From Thalassolituus sp. UBA1087 (GTDB taxonomy: Bacteria; Pseudomonadota; Gammaproteobacteria; Pseudomonadales; Oceanobacteraceae): a stretch of 56,500 nucleotides of DNA. The stretch spans positions 509-57,008 of the forward strand of contig DCCG01000036.1 in NCBI GenBank assembly GCA_002314145.1, written 5' to 3'. The translations under genes and the position numbers were made by a program. The notes beneath the pieces were generated by a model. That model was not told the origin of the DNA, did not search any database, and worked only from the letters and a program-made list of their open reading frames with translations. Positions 6,825 through 17,400 of this stretch are shown piece by piece; positions within the stretch are counted from its first letter, which is position 1, and each line of letters begins with the position of its first letter.

Positions 6825-9401
6825 TCAGCGAATGGTTTCACGCACCAGACGGAAGCCGGTAAATTCATCCGGACTGCCGTTGTGGGGTTTAACGGTGTTA
6901 ATCCGGCATTCATCCATCGGGGTCTGACGGGAGCCACCGGCGACAACCAGCTGGCTGCCACGGTAGGCCCATTCCTGCACGTTACCAACGTGGCTGACCA
7001 GGCCGTATGAGTTTGGCCGGCCAATGGTGGTTTTACGCAGTTGTGTTCCTTTTTCAATGGCGCCATATTTCAGGAAGCAGTTACGGTCGGCGGACTCCGG
7101 CGCACCGTCCGCTTTTGCAGCGAGCAGCCATTCATCGTATTCCGGCAGGCGATAATGCTGTCCGGTGACGGAAGATAACCAGTCGGCAAAATTGTTGGCG
7201 AAATCAATATTGATATTGTTCAGCGGCAAAAAGTTATTAGCGTACTGGCTGGCATCGCAGCGTTCGGTTACCCGGCAGAAGTCAGCGATGTCATCATAGG
7301 TGATTTCATATTCACTGATGGCAATGGCCTTGCCTTCCTGTGGGGAGGGGACAACAACCATCGACGGGCCTTTGGCGCCATCCGGTAATGGGTCTGCGCA
7401 GGTGTAGCGGCGCCCTTTGGCACCGGTGCCCGGCGCGATGTGGCCACAATAGTCGACTTTGAGTTTATCCAGGCTGGATTGGTCAGGTAATAACGCTTTG
7501 GATTCTTCCAGCATGCTGGCCGCGGAGTAGGGACTGATTTTGGCAATCTTGTTAAAACACTGCGTCAGGGATGAAGCAACCGCTGTTCTCAGTGCTGCCG
7601 AACGATCCGGGTCCAGAGATTCCAGCAAATGCAGGTGATCGGCAACCCGGCCGGCAACATCGATGTCATTGGGGCAGCGCAGGGAGTCTTCCAGACGGTC
7701 CACTTCCTGTTTTACCTGTTGTTGCCGTGCACGTTCCAGATCAGCTTCACGTTGTTCCTGTTCAATACGCATACGCTCGGCTTTTTCGCGTTCTACCGCT
7801 AAGCGGGCGTTTTCCTGACGTAAACGTTCGGCTTCCTGTTTGGTGTTCAGTTGTTCTGACAGCAGGTTGACGGTGTCTGTCGGAGCGTCCCAGCGCAGCG
7901 CTGCCTGCAGCAGTGGCGTAACGCCTTTCAGTTCATCATTTTCAATCCGTCTTCTGGCTTCGTCGACGTAGGCTTTGGCAGTCTGCCGGGTTATTTTCTC
8001 GTTCATGGTGCCGTCGTCTGGCACCAGTTCGTTATATTTCCTGAGTTCGCGGCGTACTTCCGCATCCCACTTGGGTGTCAGTGCGGATATCTGCATCAGG
8101 CGGTCCAGGGCATTTTCCTGGTTGTCGATGGCGGAGCTTTCCAGTTTGGTCTGCAGCTCAAGCTGAAGTTCTTCTTTCAGTTTTTCCTGAGCTTCTGCCT
8201 GTTCATTGTAGTTTTTCAGGTAGACGCCACCGACAACGGCAAAGGCTATCAGAGATGTGGCCAGCGCCCAGATCAGAACCCGGGGCTTGCCAAAGAATTT
8301 CTCGTAAAACTCGGCGACAGTAGCCGTCCGGTTTTCACGGGTAAATTCCAGTGCGGCTGCCAGGGCATTCCACTGGCGCCGGCTAAGTGATTTCAGCCGT
8401 TTAGGTTTTAAGCCTTTTTTAAAGGCCTGGTCCGCCGGCATTTTGTTAAAAGGGTGTTTGCCACAATAGAGTTCATACGCGACGCAGCCTAAGGCGTATA
8501 CGTCATCGGACTGTGACGGCTCAGAGCCGTCAAGCATTTCTTTACTGGCATAAGCCGGAGTCAGGGCGCCAAGTGTGCTGGCATCAAAAATGGTTTTTTC
8601 ACCGGCGGTGTTGGCGGCGCTGCCTTCGGATACGGCGCGGGCGATACCAAAGTCAAACACCTTGGTGCCCTTTTTGTTAGTAACGTAAATGTTACCTGGC
8701 TTAAAGTCGGAGTGAATAATATTGTGCGAGTGTGCGTATATCAGTGCGTTGGAGATATCGCGCAGAATGCTTTCCGCTTTTTCTGCTTCCATACCATCCG
8801 GATGTTTACGCAGCAGTTCATCCAGTGGCGAGCCTTCAAGGAATTCCATCGTCATAAAGACGGTGTCACGGTCACGGTCAAAATCGTATACGGTTACGAT
8901 GTTGGGGTGAGCCAGAGTCTGTGACTTACGGGATTCCCGCTGTAAAGAGATAAATGCATCCGGATGTTGACGGAAGTCATCATTTAACAGTTTAACGGCG
9001 ACATAAGGGTCGGAGTCACTGGCTTCCACTTTGCGGCGGTCGAGTGCTTTATACACGGCCCCCATGCCACCGGCCCCCAGCATGGAGACAAGTTCAAAGC
9101 GCCCTTTAATTACCCGGCGGTTTTCGGCCGCGGCTGAAGCGGCAGCTTTCGGTTGTGGCGACGAGGCTGACGATGCCGGCGGAATGGTACGGGCATTCAG
9201 ATTAACAACAGTAACGTCGGGATTGTCTTTTCCATTATCGGCACCAGTGTTCTGACTGCCAACAATAATGGTTGAATCGTCCGCTGGGGTATTGGAGTCA
9301 CGCTGCCCGCTTTTACCTGATGCTTTTTCAGGTGTTGCTGGTTGGTCTGACTTATTTCCTTTCTGGATGATCTGAGTTTTATCGTCCTTGTTTGTGGTCA
9401 T
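6825..9401 (-). CDS. ppkA: PpkA-like serine/threonine kinase with C-terminal FGE-like domain (T6SS-associated)
   Basis: An 858-residue membrane kinase read from the ATG at 9401 (MTTNKDDKTQ); an in-frame extension to 9533 is possible but crosses the promoter region. A ~100-residue Ser/Ala/Pro-rich leader precedes a Pkn2-type kinase domain (about 102-370). The domain has glycine loop GAGGMGAVYK, ATP-binding Lys in VAVKLL (~137), catalytic loop HSDFKPGN (230-237) and DFG (250-252). The HRD Arg is Ser, so it is a non-RD kinase. One membrane helix (~375-395) and coiled-coil segments rich in Glu, Arg and Gln follow. The C-terminus (~700-858) is an FGE-sulfatase/SUMF1-like fold (YRLPEYDEWLLA, HVGNVQEWAYRG, VVAGGSR), where classical PpkA carries a VWA domain. 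PpkA kinases phosphorylate the FHA protein and switch on T6SS assembly. The divergent tagH supports this role. Confidence 0.85.
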   Translation of the reverse strand: MTTNKDDKTQIIQKGNKSDQPATPEKASGKSGQRDSNTPADDSTIIVGSQNTGADNGKDNPDVTVVNLNARTIPPASSASSPQPKAAASAAAENRRVIKGRFELVSMLGAGGMGAVYKALDRRKVEASDSDPYVAVKLLNDDFRQHPDAFISLQRESRKSQTLAHPNIVTVYDFDRDRDTVFMTMEFLEGSPLDELLRKHPDGMEAEKAESILRDISNALIYAHSHNIIHSDFKPGNIYVTNKKGTKVFDFGIARAVSEGSAANTAGEKTIFDASTLGALTPAYASKEMLDGSEPSQSDDVYALGCVAYELYCGKHPFNKMPADQAFKKGLKPKRLKSLSRRQWNALAAALEFTRENRTATVAEFYEKFFGKPRVLIWALATSLIAFAVVGGVYLKNYNEQAEAQEKLKEELQLELQTKLESSAIDNQENALDRLMQISALTPKWDAEVRRELRKYNELVPDDGTMNEKITRQTAKAYVDEARRRIENDELKGVTPLLQAALRWDAPTDTVNLLSEQLNTKQEAERLRQENARLAVEREKAERMRIEQEQREADLERARQQQVKQEVDRLEDSLRCPNDIDVAGRVADHLHLLESLDPDRSAALRTAVASSLTQCFNKIAKISPYSAASMLEESKALLPDQSSLDKLKVDYCGHIAPGTGAKGRRYTCADPLPDGAKGPSMVVVPSPQEGKAIAISEYEITYDDIADFCRVTERCDASQYANNFLPLNNINIDFANNFADWLSSVTGQHYRLPEYDEWLLAAKADGAPESADRNCFLKYGAIEKGTQLRKTTIGRPNSYGLVSHVGNVQEWAYRGSQLVVAGGSRQTPMDECRINTVKPHNGSPDEFTGFRLVRETIR

Positions 9402-9482
9402 ATCGCGCCCGTAATAGTTAAAAAGCCAAACGTTACATCCGTGGGTGACCGGGGATTCCTTTTGGGGTCTGTTTCCGATTGC

Positions 9483-9511
9483 TTGAACTGATGGAAACGC
9501 GCCGATACTAT
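9483..9511 (+). promoter_or_regulatory. Candidate sigma-70 promoter for the T6SS operon
   Basis: TTGAAC (9483-9488), a 17-base spacer and TACTAT (9506-9511) lie about 125 bp upstream of tagH, in the divergent interval shared with the kinase gene. No sigma-54-type element was noticed. Unsupported by expression data. Confidence 0.4.
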
Positions 9512-9635
9512 AGAACTTAGCCGCTTGGCTCAATATATAACACGGAAGAGTGTGTTTTGTGACACATTTCCGTTTAACTGTTTTGCAATAGCTTTCCGGT
9601 TATTGTATCCGACGATTCCTCACGGTGGTGATTAA

Positions 9636-11459
9636 ATGGATTTGGTTCTGACCGTAATCGGCTGTCCTGCTCAAGCCAATATGCTTAATCATACGAAAGT
9701 ATTTAAGAAGAATGGCGGAATGATTGGCCGGGCCGATTCGAACGATTGGGTGTTGCCCGATTCAGAACGTATAGTGTCTTCCCGTCATGCTGAAATTCAG
9801 TTTTCGGCGGGCAAATTTCTGCTGGTAGATCACAGCACAAACGGTACCTTTGTTAATGAAGGTCAGTCGCCTCTGGGACCGGGAACGGCCCATGAGATTA
9901 TGTCCGGTGATGTGCTGAACCTGGGTGAATACCAGTTGCGGGCATCGGTTAAGGCACCGCCGCCGGAGCAGCCGGCATCGGCCGATCTGGGAGCTGTCGA
10001 TTTTCTCGATGGTGGCGATAAGACCACATTTAATCCGGCGACGGCCGCAGCTCAGAAAAGCCAGAGTAGTGCCAAAGAATTAGATTCATGGCTGGACCCT
10101 TCCGCACCGAAATCAGACCCTTTCGCGGCAGATGATGGCTGGGGGGCGGCGCCGGTGGAATCTTCTCCGGCAGAGCGCGGGGCGCCAGACCCCTGGGCGT
10201 CTGCTTCTTCCGGTTCATCACTGGGGTCGTCCCTGGTAGGCGGTCAGGAAGAAATTGATCCCTTATCTGTGCTGAACCGCAACCCGGCATCGGATACCGG
10301 GCCGTCGGCTGGTTCCTGGGATGACGACGATGACTGGTGGAAGACTGGCAGCATTGCCGATAATGCGCCGGCTAATCAGCATCAGATGAAGATCACGCCC
10401 GAGTCTCATCAAGATGCCCCGGCGTTTGATAATACGCCACCGCCTCCACCGGATTTTCATACACAGGCACCGGACCCGTTTTTTGCCAGTGAGGCGCCGC
10501 AAGCACCACCGGCGCCGCCGGCAGATAACCCGTTTGCCGCATCGGATGCCGGCGGCTCTGCGCCGGATGATATTGATAGTCTGTTTGGCATTCCGGCCGG
10601 CGCTAAAAATGCTGACTCGGTGAATGTTTCCCCTCCGGTACCGCCGGCGCCGGATCCTTTCCCGCCGCAGACACCACAGCCTCCGCCGCCAGCGGATGCC
10701 TTCTCGCAGGCCGGCTATCAGACGCCTCCGGCAGGAGGGACTGCTGAATCCGGGAGCGGAGTGCCACCGGCTTCTGATCCGTGGCTTAAAAATGAGATTA
10801 AGCACGCAGAAGTTAACCCTGCTTCTGAGTCAAAATCGGCCACTTCCGGTGAAGGGGTTCAATTTGGCGTTAATGAGTTGCAGCAGCTGGCGACGCTGCT
10901 GGGTCTGGAAAGTATCAGCCCGGAACATCTGCAGCAGCTGATCCCTGAGATGTCGAGCGTTATTAATGAAACTGTGACGCGCCTGATTGACCTTCTGCGC
11001 GCCCGGGCCGCGATCAAAAATGAGCTGCGGGTTCAGCACACGATGATTCAGACAGTAGACAATAATCCGATGAAGTTCTCAGCCAATGCTGCGGATGCGA
11101 TGAAGGTTATGTTCGGCGGTGATCGCAGTGCCTTCATGCGTCCGTCTCAGGCAATTCAGGACAGTTTTGATGATTTGTCTGATCACCAGGTGGCGGTGCT
11201 GAAAGGAATGAATATGGCGTATGAGGCCATGCTTCAGCACTTTGATCCGGAGAACTTAAAGCGTTATATAGGAGCGCGGGATTCTCTGCTGGGGAATAAA
11301 GATGCGAAAAACTGGGTCGCGTTTGAGCAATATTATGGAACGCTGAAACAGGATTATGAAACAACGTACAACAAACTGTTTGGTGATGAGTTTGCAAGAA
11401 GTTATGAAAAGCAGCTGGCCGAACTGAAAAACAACCGGATGTTGAACAAAACGCAGTAA
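9636..11459 (+). CDS. tagH: T6SS-associated FHA domain protein TagH (ImpI-like)
   Basis: A 607-residue cytoplasmic protein. The N-terminal FHA domain (about 20-105) shows the phosphothreonine-binding signature: GRADSND, SSRH and STNGTFVN. A long acidic, Pro/Ala-rich low-complexity linker follows (about 130-395). The C-terminal ~200 residues, starting near VNELQQLATLLGLE, form the conserved domain of type VI FHA proteins (DLLRARAAIKNELR, NPMKFS). In systems with threonine phosphorylation the FHA protein is the PpkA substrate and promotes recruitment of the apparatus. It is the first gene of the plus-strand T6SS run, divergent from the kinase. The linker is longer than in the P. aeruginosa Fha1 type; its composition probably explains the many shadow frames. 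The call is firm. Confidence 0.93.
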   Translation: MDLVLTVIGCPAQANMLNHTKVFKKNGGMIGRADSNDWVLPDSERIVSSRHAEIQFSAGKFLLVDHSTNGTFVNEGQSPLGPGTAHEIMSGDVLNLGEYQLRASVKAPPPEQPASADLGAVDFLDGGDKTTFNPATAAAQKSQSSAKELDSWLDPSAPKSDPFAADDGWGAAPVESSPAERGAPDPWASASSGSSLGSSLVGGQEEIDPLSVLNRNPASDTGPSAGSWDDDDDWWKTGSIADNAPANQHQMKITPESHQDAPAFDNTPPPPPDFHTQAPDPFFASEAPQAPPAPPADNPFAASDAGGSAPDDIDSLFGIPAGAKNADSVNVSPPVPPAPDPFPPQTPQPPPPADAFSQAGYQTPPAGGTAESGSGVPPASDPWLKNEIKHAEVNPASESKSATSGEGVQFGVNELQQLATLLGLESISPEHLQQLIPEMSSVINETVTRLIDLLRARAAIKNELRVQHTMIQTVDNNPMKFSANAADAMKVMFGGDRSAFMRPSQAIQDSFDDLSDHQVAVLKGMNMAYEAMLQHFDPENLKRYIGARDSLLGNKDAKNWVAFEQYYGTLKQDYETTYNKLFGDEFARSYEKQLAELKNNRMLNKTQ

Positions 11460-11511
11460 CCCTGCATTTGATCAGAAGAATTTTGTGGTGAAAGGTTAAA
11501 AAGGATACCCG

Positions 11512-12063
11512 ATGAAATTTGAACCTCGGAAATTTGTAAAGCTACCTTGTTTCATGATGTTAGTTGCTGCAGGCTTTCTGGCCGGGTGTCAGTCGGTGAA
11601 GGAAGTGCTGGAGCTGGATACGTCGGCTGAGCTGCATATTGCAGCATCAGAAGATATCAATCCGGATGCTGACCGTCGCCCATCACCGGTTGTATTGCAC
11701 ATTTTCAAGCTGACGGATGACCGCCAGTTCCGTCGTCAGGATTTTCTCAGTCTTTATGAAAATGCAGAAGCACGGCTGGGAAAAGAACTGGTTGGCTCGG
11801 TGGTTCTGAAAGAAGTGACACCGGGTGAAAAACGCACTGAGGTTATTGAGCTGAGCCCCGATGTGCGGTTTCTGGGTGTGATGGCTGAATTCAATCGTTA
11901 TCAGGATGCCGAGTCGCTGCTGATTCTTCCGGTCCTGGAGCATAATGTTAACGGCTATAACATTGAGATTGACGCCACCACTGTGCACCGCAAAGTGGAA
12001 GAAGTGGATGAGTCCACAGAGGTGCGCCCAAACTTTGCTAAAGACAAATCCCGCCACGATTAA
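11512..12063 (+). CDS. tssJ: T6SS outer-membrane lipoprotein TssJ
   Basis: A 183-residue lipoprotein. It has a basic N-terminus, a hydrophobic stretch (CFMMLVAAGFLAGC) and a lipobox LAGC with Cys26 as the predicted acylated residue. The mature part has the TssJ beta-sandwich pattern: PVVLHIFKLTDDRQF, then the conserved loop region DFLSLYENAEARLG, then RFLGVMAEF. TssJ anchors in the outer membrane and binds the periplasmic C-terminus of TssM. Position after tagH and before tssK matches many T6SS loci. The last ~20 residues are charged and probably disordered. Confidence 0.93.
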   Translation: MKFEPRKFVKLPCFMMLVAAGFLAGCQSVKEVLELDTSAELHIAASEDINPDADRRPSPVVLHIFKLTDDRQFRRQDFLSLYENAEARLGKELVGSVVLKEVTPGEKRTEVIELSPDVRFLGVMAEFNRYQDAESLLILPVLEHNVNGYNIEIDATTVHRKVEEVDESTEVRPNFAKDKSRHD

Positions 12064-12131
12064 GTTTGCATGACATACGGATTTGGATGATACCCGCCTT
12101 AAATAAGGCTCAAGATTTCACAGGATGACAG

Positions 12132-13466
12132 ATGTCTTCACAAAACAAGGTAGTCTGGTCAGAGGGGATGTTTCTCCGGCCGCAGCATTTTCAACAGCAG
12201 GATCGTTATCTGGAGCGCCTGGTTGAAGCCCGTAGCGGTGCTATCGGCAGTTATTATTGGGGATTGCAGGATTATACAATAGACGCAGAGCCACTGGCTC
12301 TGGGCAAAGTCTCGGTGTCATCCGTACGCGGCATTTTTCCGGACGGTACACCGATCATGGCGCCGGAAGCGGAAGAGTTGCCTGCTATTCTGGAAATTCC
12401 TGATAACACCCGTGACGAAATTATTTATCTGTGTGTGCCGCTGAAGCGTCCCGGAGCGCAGGAATCGGTGCGGGATGAAGAAGAATTTCCGCAGGCGCGC
12501 TATAAGACCTACAACTTTGATGCGCGTAACAGTGCCTCTTCCTCCGGTGAGGCAGCCCGTATTCAGATCGGTAAATTATCCACCTGTTTTAAACTGGGTT
12601 CGGAAGATCTGGGCGGCTATGCCTGCATCGGTATTGCCCGTATTCAGGAAAAACTGCCCGGCAATCCGGTGAAGCTGGATAAAAGTTTTATTCCGCAGCT
12701 GGTCGACTGTAATGCCAGTGCCGAAATCAAAGCCTATATCGAAGAGGTTAAGGGGCTGCTGCAGCAACGCGGTGAAGCACTCAGCCATCGTTTGAGTGAT
12801 TCCGGCCGTTCCGGCTCCGCGGAAGTGGCGGACTATATGTTGTTGCAGGTGATTAACCGGGTTGAGCCTGTGGTTAAGCATCTGGCTTCGATGGCAACAC
12901 TGCATCCACTGACACTTTATACCGAACTGCTGCAACTGGCCGGAGAGCTGTCGACCTTTACCGCTGCGGATAAACGGCCGCCGGAAATTCCTCTGTACAG
13001 TCATGAGAATCTGCAGCAGACATTTTCCGGTTTGTTTACCGCACTGCGTCAATCTCTGAGCATGGTGCTTGAACAATCCGCCATTTCTCTGGATCTTGTG
13101 GAACGTAAGTACGGCATTTATGTTGCGCCAATTACCGATCCGTCATTGACGAGATCCGCCACCTTTGTGATCGCGGTTAAGGCCGATCTGCCATCGGAAG
13201 TATTGCGCAGCCGTTTCCCGGCGCAGGTGAAAGTTGCGCCGGTGGAAACCATCCGCGAATTGATTTCTACCCAACTGCCAGGCTTGCGCACACGACCTTT
13301 GCCGGTTGCGCCAAGGCAGATTCCTTACCATGCCGGATTTACCTATTTCGAAATCGAATCCAACGGTCAGCTGTGGCAGCAAATGCAGAAGTCCGGTGGT
13401 TTTGCTGTGCATCTGGGGGCGGAGTATCCGGGGCTGATTATGGAACTGTGGGCAATCAGGAGCTGA
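12132..13466 (+). CDS. tssK: T6SS baseplate protein TssK
   Basis: A 444-residue protein, the usual length for TssK. The N-terminus carries the family hallmark VVWSEGMFLRPQHFQQQDRY, and the C-terminal domain ends in GFTYFEIESNGQLWQQM and LIMELWAIRS. TssK forms trimers that connect the baseplate wedge (TssF, G, E) to the TssJLM membrane complex. It lies between tssJ and tssL with only 4 bp before tssL, so the two are probably co-translated. No unusual features. Confidence 0.96.
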   Translation: MSSQNKVVWSEGMFLRPQHFQQQDRYLERLVEARSGAIGSYYWGLQDYTIDAEPLALGKVSVSSVRGIFPDGTPIMAPEAEELPAILEIPDNTRDEIIYLCVPLKRPGAQESVRDEEEFPQARYKTYNFDARNSASSSGEAARIQIGKLSTCFKLGSEDLGGYACIGIARIQEKLPGNPVKLDKSFIPQLVDCNASAEIKAYIEEVKGLLQQRGEALSHRLSDSGRSGSAEVADYMLLQVINRVEPVVKHLASMATLHPLTLYTELLQLAGELSTFTAADKRPPEIPLYSHENLQQTFSGLFTALRQSLSMVLEQSAISLDLVERKYGIYVAPITDPSLTRSATFVIAVKADLPSEVLRSRFPAQVKVAPVETIRELISTQLPGLRTRPLPVAPRQIPYHAGFTYFEIESNGQLWQQMQKSGGFAVHLGAEYPGLIMELWAIRS

Positions 13467-13470
13467 ACAC

Positions 13471-14361
13471 ATGAGTAATAATGACGGCAGACCCATGCCC
13501 GGAGCCACAGACCGGACGGTAATGATTCCGACTCCGGGCGCAGGCCGTAAAGGCGCTGCGACTCCCCCGCCTGCTCAGCCTGCCAGTGGTGGCGTTGCCG
13601 ATGCGTTTGAAATCCGCAATGGCCTGAACCCGCTGGTGAATTCCGCGGCCATGTTGCTGACGCTGGTGCATAAATTGCGCTCCACCATGCAGCATGACAA
13701 TCCACCGGATCTGCACCGCCGGCTGACCGAAGAAATCAAAACCTTCGAACGCAATGCGCGTAATCAGGGCATCAGTCAGGAAAATGTCATCGCCGCCCGC
13801 TACCTGCTGTGTTCGGTGATTGATGAAATTGTACTGAACACGCCCTGGGGCGCAGGCAGTGGCTGGAGCCAGCATTCACTCCTGAGTCTGTTTCATCAGG
13901 AAACATCCGGTGGTGAAAAAAGCTTTCTGATTCTTCAGCGACTGCTGGAAACGCCGGGAACGCATCTGGATATTCTGGAATTGTTTTACCTTTGCCTCAG
14001 TCTTGGTTTTCAGGGCAAATACCGGGTCATGCCCAGAGGCAATGAGCAGCTGGAGACCATCCGCGACAATCTTTACAACACCATCGAGCAGCACCGTCCG
14101 GTGCGCGAAGGTGATCTGTCACCTCACTGGGAAGGGACGGTAAAGCCAGATTCCTACATGAAAAACTACATTCCTGTGTGGGTGATTGCCTGTGTGGTTC
14201 TGGCGGTTATGGTGCTGACTTATTCCGGCTTCCGGTTCTGGCTTTATGAAGAAACCCGTCCGGTTGCGGAGCACGTATTGAGTGGGGTTACTGAGCCTGA
14301 TGATCCGGCAGGTCTGGATGCTGCGACAACAGAGCCTGAACGTGATGAGCGTTTTTACTGA
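13471..14361 (+). CDS. tssL: T6SS inner-membrane protein TssL (DotU/IcmH family)
   Basis: A 296-residue protein. The N-terminal cytoplasmic DotU domain begins at about residue 50 after a Pro/Gly-rich leader, with the landmarks ARYLLCSVIDEIVLNTPWG and YLCLSLGFQGKYR. A single C-terminal membrane helix (about 234-256, VWVIACVVLAVMVL) follows. The remaining ~40 residues are short and acidic, so there is no OmpA-like peptidoglycan-binding domain as found in extended TssL proteins. No stand-alone peptidoglycan-binding TagL-type gene is in the cluster either. The start has a good GGAG eight bases upstream. Confidence 0.95.
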   Translation: MSNNDGRPMPGATDRTVMIPTPGAGRKGAATPPPAQPASGGVADAFEIRNGLNPLVNSAAMLLTLVHKLRSTMQHDNPPDLHRRLTEEIKTFERNARNQGISQENVIAARYLLCSVIDEIVLNTPWGAGSGWSQHSLLSLFHQETSGGEKSFLILQRLLETPGTHLDILELFYLCLSLGFQGKYRVMPRGNEQLETIRDNLYNTIEQHRPVREGDLSPHWEGTVKPDSYMKNYIPVWVIACVVLAVMVLTYSGFRFWLYEETRPVAEHVLSGVTEPDDPAGLDAATTEPERDERFY

Positions 14362-14433
14362 TTAACTGACTTTTAAAGGTTTACCGGCAGGTGATGGCCA
14401 TCATGGGCCCACTGTTATGAAAATGGAGTATTC

Positions 14434-17400
14434 ATGAAACGACTGATTCAGTTCCTGGGTAATAAGTGGGTCCTGGGGATTATTGGCCTGATCGCGTTGT
14501 CGTTGTTGATCTGGTTTGGCGCTGAATTTATTAAGTTCGGTGCGGATAACGTGACGTTAAGCCATTCAACACGTTTTATCATCATTGGTATTTTCTGGCT
14601 GATCTGGCTGACCTGGAATATCAGTCAGTGGCTGGTTGAGCGGAAGCAGAATAAAGAACTGATTGGTGGTATTGAAGAGTCACAGGAAGAAGCGCCGGTT
14701 GATCCGGATGCTGAGTTAAGCCAGGAAGAACAGGCAGCCGTCGCCAGTCGTTTTCAGGAAGCACTGGCCACTTTAAAGAAATCCCGCTTTAAATCCCGTT
14801 ACGGCAGCCGCAGTCTGTATCAGCTGCCATGGTATATCATCATCGGCCCGCCGGGGTCCGGTAAAACCACGGCGCTGGTTAATTCCGGACTGGAGTTTCC
14901 CCTTGCTGAAAGTCATGGCAAGCAGGCGCTGGGCGGTATTGGTGGTACCCGTAACTGCGACTGGTGGTTTACCAATGAGGCCGTCCTGATTGATACCGCC
15001 GGGCGTTATACGACCCAGGACAGTCACCGGGTGGTGGATAATAAAGCCTGGAATTCATTTCTCTCGCTGCTGAAAAAATACCGCAGCCGGCGGCCGATTA
15101 ACGGTGCGCTGGTCGCCATCAGTCTGCAGGATCTGATGGTTCAGACTAAAGAACAGCGTTTGTTACAGGCCCGGACTATCCGTTCACGGATTAACGAATT
15201 GCAGGATGAACTGGGTGTACGTTTTCCGGTTTATCTGACCTTTACCAAAAGTGACCTGGTAGCGGGGTTCAGTGAATTTTTTGCCAATCTGTCTCAGGCC
15301 GAGCGTGAGCAGGTCTGGGGGGTCAGTTTCCCCGGTGAAACCAGCAAGGAAGCCGGCGCGGATATCTCGCTGCTGAAAAAAGAATTATCTGAGCTGGTAC
15401 ACCGTCTGAATGAGCGCCTTCTGTGGCGCGTTCATCAGGAACGCAACACCGATAAGCGCGCCATGATTCAGGGTTTTCCGTCGCATGTGGAAAGTCTGAT
15501 CAATGTTCTGGATGAATTTGTTGAGCATACCTTTGCGCCGAATAAATACGGCTCTGTGCCTATGTTGCGTGGCGTGTACTTCACCAGTGGTACACAGGAA
15601 GGCAGCCCGATTGACCGTATGATGGCGCAGGTAAGTACTAACTTTGGCCTTGAAAAATCATCGGCACAGCAACAGCAGGGCAGTGGTAAAAGTTACTTTA
15701 TCACCCGCCTGTTCAAAGACGTTATCTTTCCTGAATCCGAACTGGTAGGCGTTAACCGCAAAACCGAGAATATTCTGTTGTGGGCGCGGCGTGGTGTTAT
15801 GACCGCCCTGGGGATTGTTTTCGTGGGCAGTGCGACACTCTGGGCTACGGGGTTAACTCAGAACAAGTCGTACATGTCGGAAGTTGAAGCGCTCTATGCG
15901 CAATTTAATGAACGCCGCAAACACTTTGATCCGCGCACAGCGGATATGGAAGATGCGCTGGCGGTGGTAGAGCCTTTACGTGCTGCCAGTAAAGTGTATG
16001 ACCAGGAAGAGCATCCGTTTATCAGTAACCTTGGCCTGTACGATGGCCGTGTGGATGAAGCCGCTGATACCTTATATCTGAATCAGTTACGCGAAGTATT
16101 TCAGCCGACACTGGCGCGCATGCTGGAGCGGCATTTACGGACTCTGTCGGCTGATGACGCCTCTCTGCTGCCGATTTTTAAAGTGTATCTGATGGTGTTC
16201 GATCAGGAGCATCGTGATTATGAAGAGATTCGCAGTTATGCCCAGACCCGCTGGGCTGACCTCTACCCGGGTAAAGCGTCTGAGCAGAAACAGCTGGCGG
16301 CCAACCTTGATCATCTGATCGCAGCCGGTTTTGCAGAAGATAAGCAGCCGGATCAGTTTGTGGTCTCCAATGCCCGCAATCAGCTTAAACGTATTACTGT
16401 GGCTCAGCGCCTGTATATGCAGCTGCAGAAAGTGGATAACAATGCGCAGATGATTGACCTGTATCCGAATATTGGCGGTGATACGCAACGGGTATTTGGT
16501 GTCAGTGAAAACGACCCTGTATTCCGTATGCCATTCCTGTATACCAAAGCCGGTTATGATCAGGCCGATTACGGTCCGGATTCTGAGATGATGACGCGCA
16601 TTGCCGAAGACCGCTGGATTTATGGTTCGGATGTGCGCGGCGAAGATTACAGCCGTGAAGATCTCAAGAAGCTGAGCAAAGAAGTTGAAAAACTGTATCT
16701 GACAGATTACGTACAGCGCTGGCGCCGCTTCTTCAGCCGCTTCACGCTGGCGGATGTCCGTTCGCTGGATCAGGCAGTCAATCTGTCGCTGTTGTTATCG
16801 GACCCGGTATCCTCACCTCTGATTCACGTTACTGAGCTGGTGGCTGAGAACACCAACCTGACGCCACAGGTCAGCCTGCCGGGCAAAGCCGGTAAAAAAG
16901 GTGATGCGATCAGTGGTGTGATTAATAAAGTCCGTGAGCCAAACCTGGTCGATAACACTTTCATTGATGTTCAGCGCCTGGTTCAGTCTGAAAATAATAT
17001 GCCGACCAAGCTGCAGGGCTACCTGCAGGGTATACAGCAGCTGGCGGAATATCTGAGCCAGATTAATAATGCACCGGATTCAAATCTGGCCGCTTTTGAA
17101 GTGGCCAAAGGCCAGTTCTCCGGCAGCAGTGCGGCACCGATTCAGCAATTGAAAAATATGGCGGTGACTGCTCAGGATCAGGCGAAGGGCTGGTTAACGG
17201 ATCTGGCTAACGATTCCTGGCGCGCACTGATGGTCAAAACCAAAGTGCATGTCGACAATGTCTGGCGTTATCAGGTTTACGATAATTATCGTAATAACCT
17301 TTACGACCGCTACCCATTGTCGCGTGGTCGCCAGACCGAAGCCTCGTTTACAGCGTTTAATGACTTCTTTAAGCCGGGCGGGATTCAGCAGGCATTTGTT

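Noticed and set aside
10263..10805. Arg-rich ORFs inside tagH
   Set aside because: They derive from the GC-rich Pro/Ala linker of TagH read in other frames.
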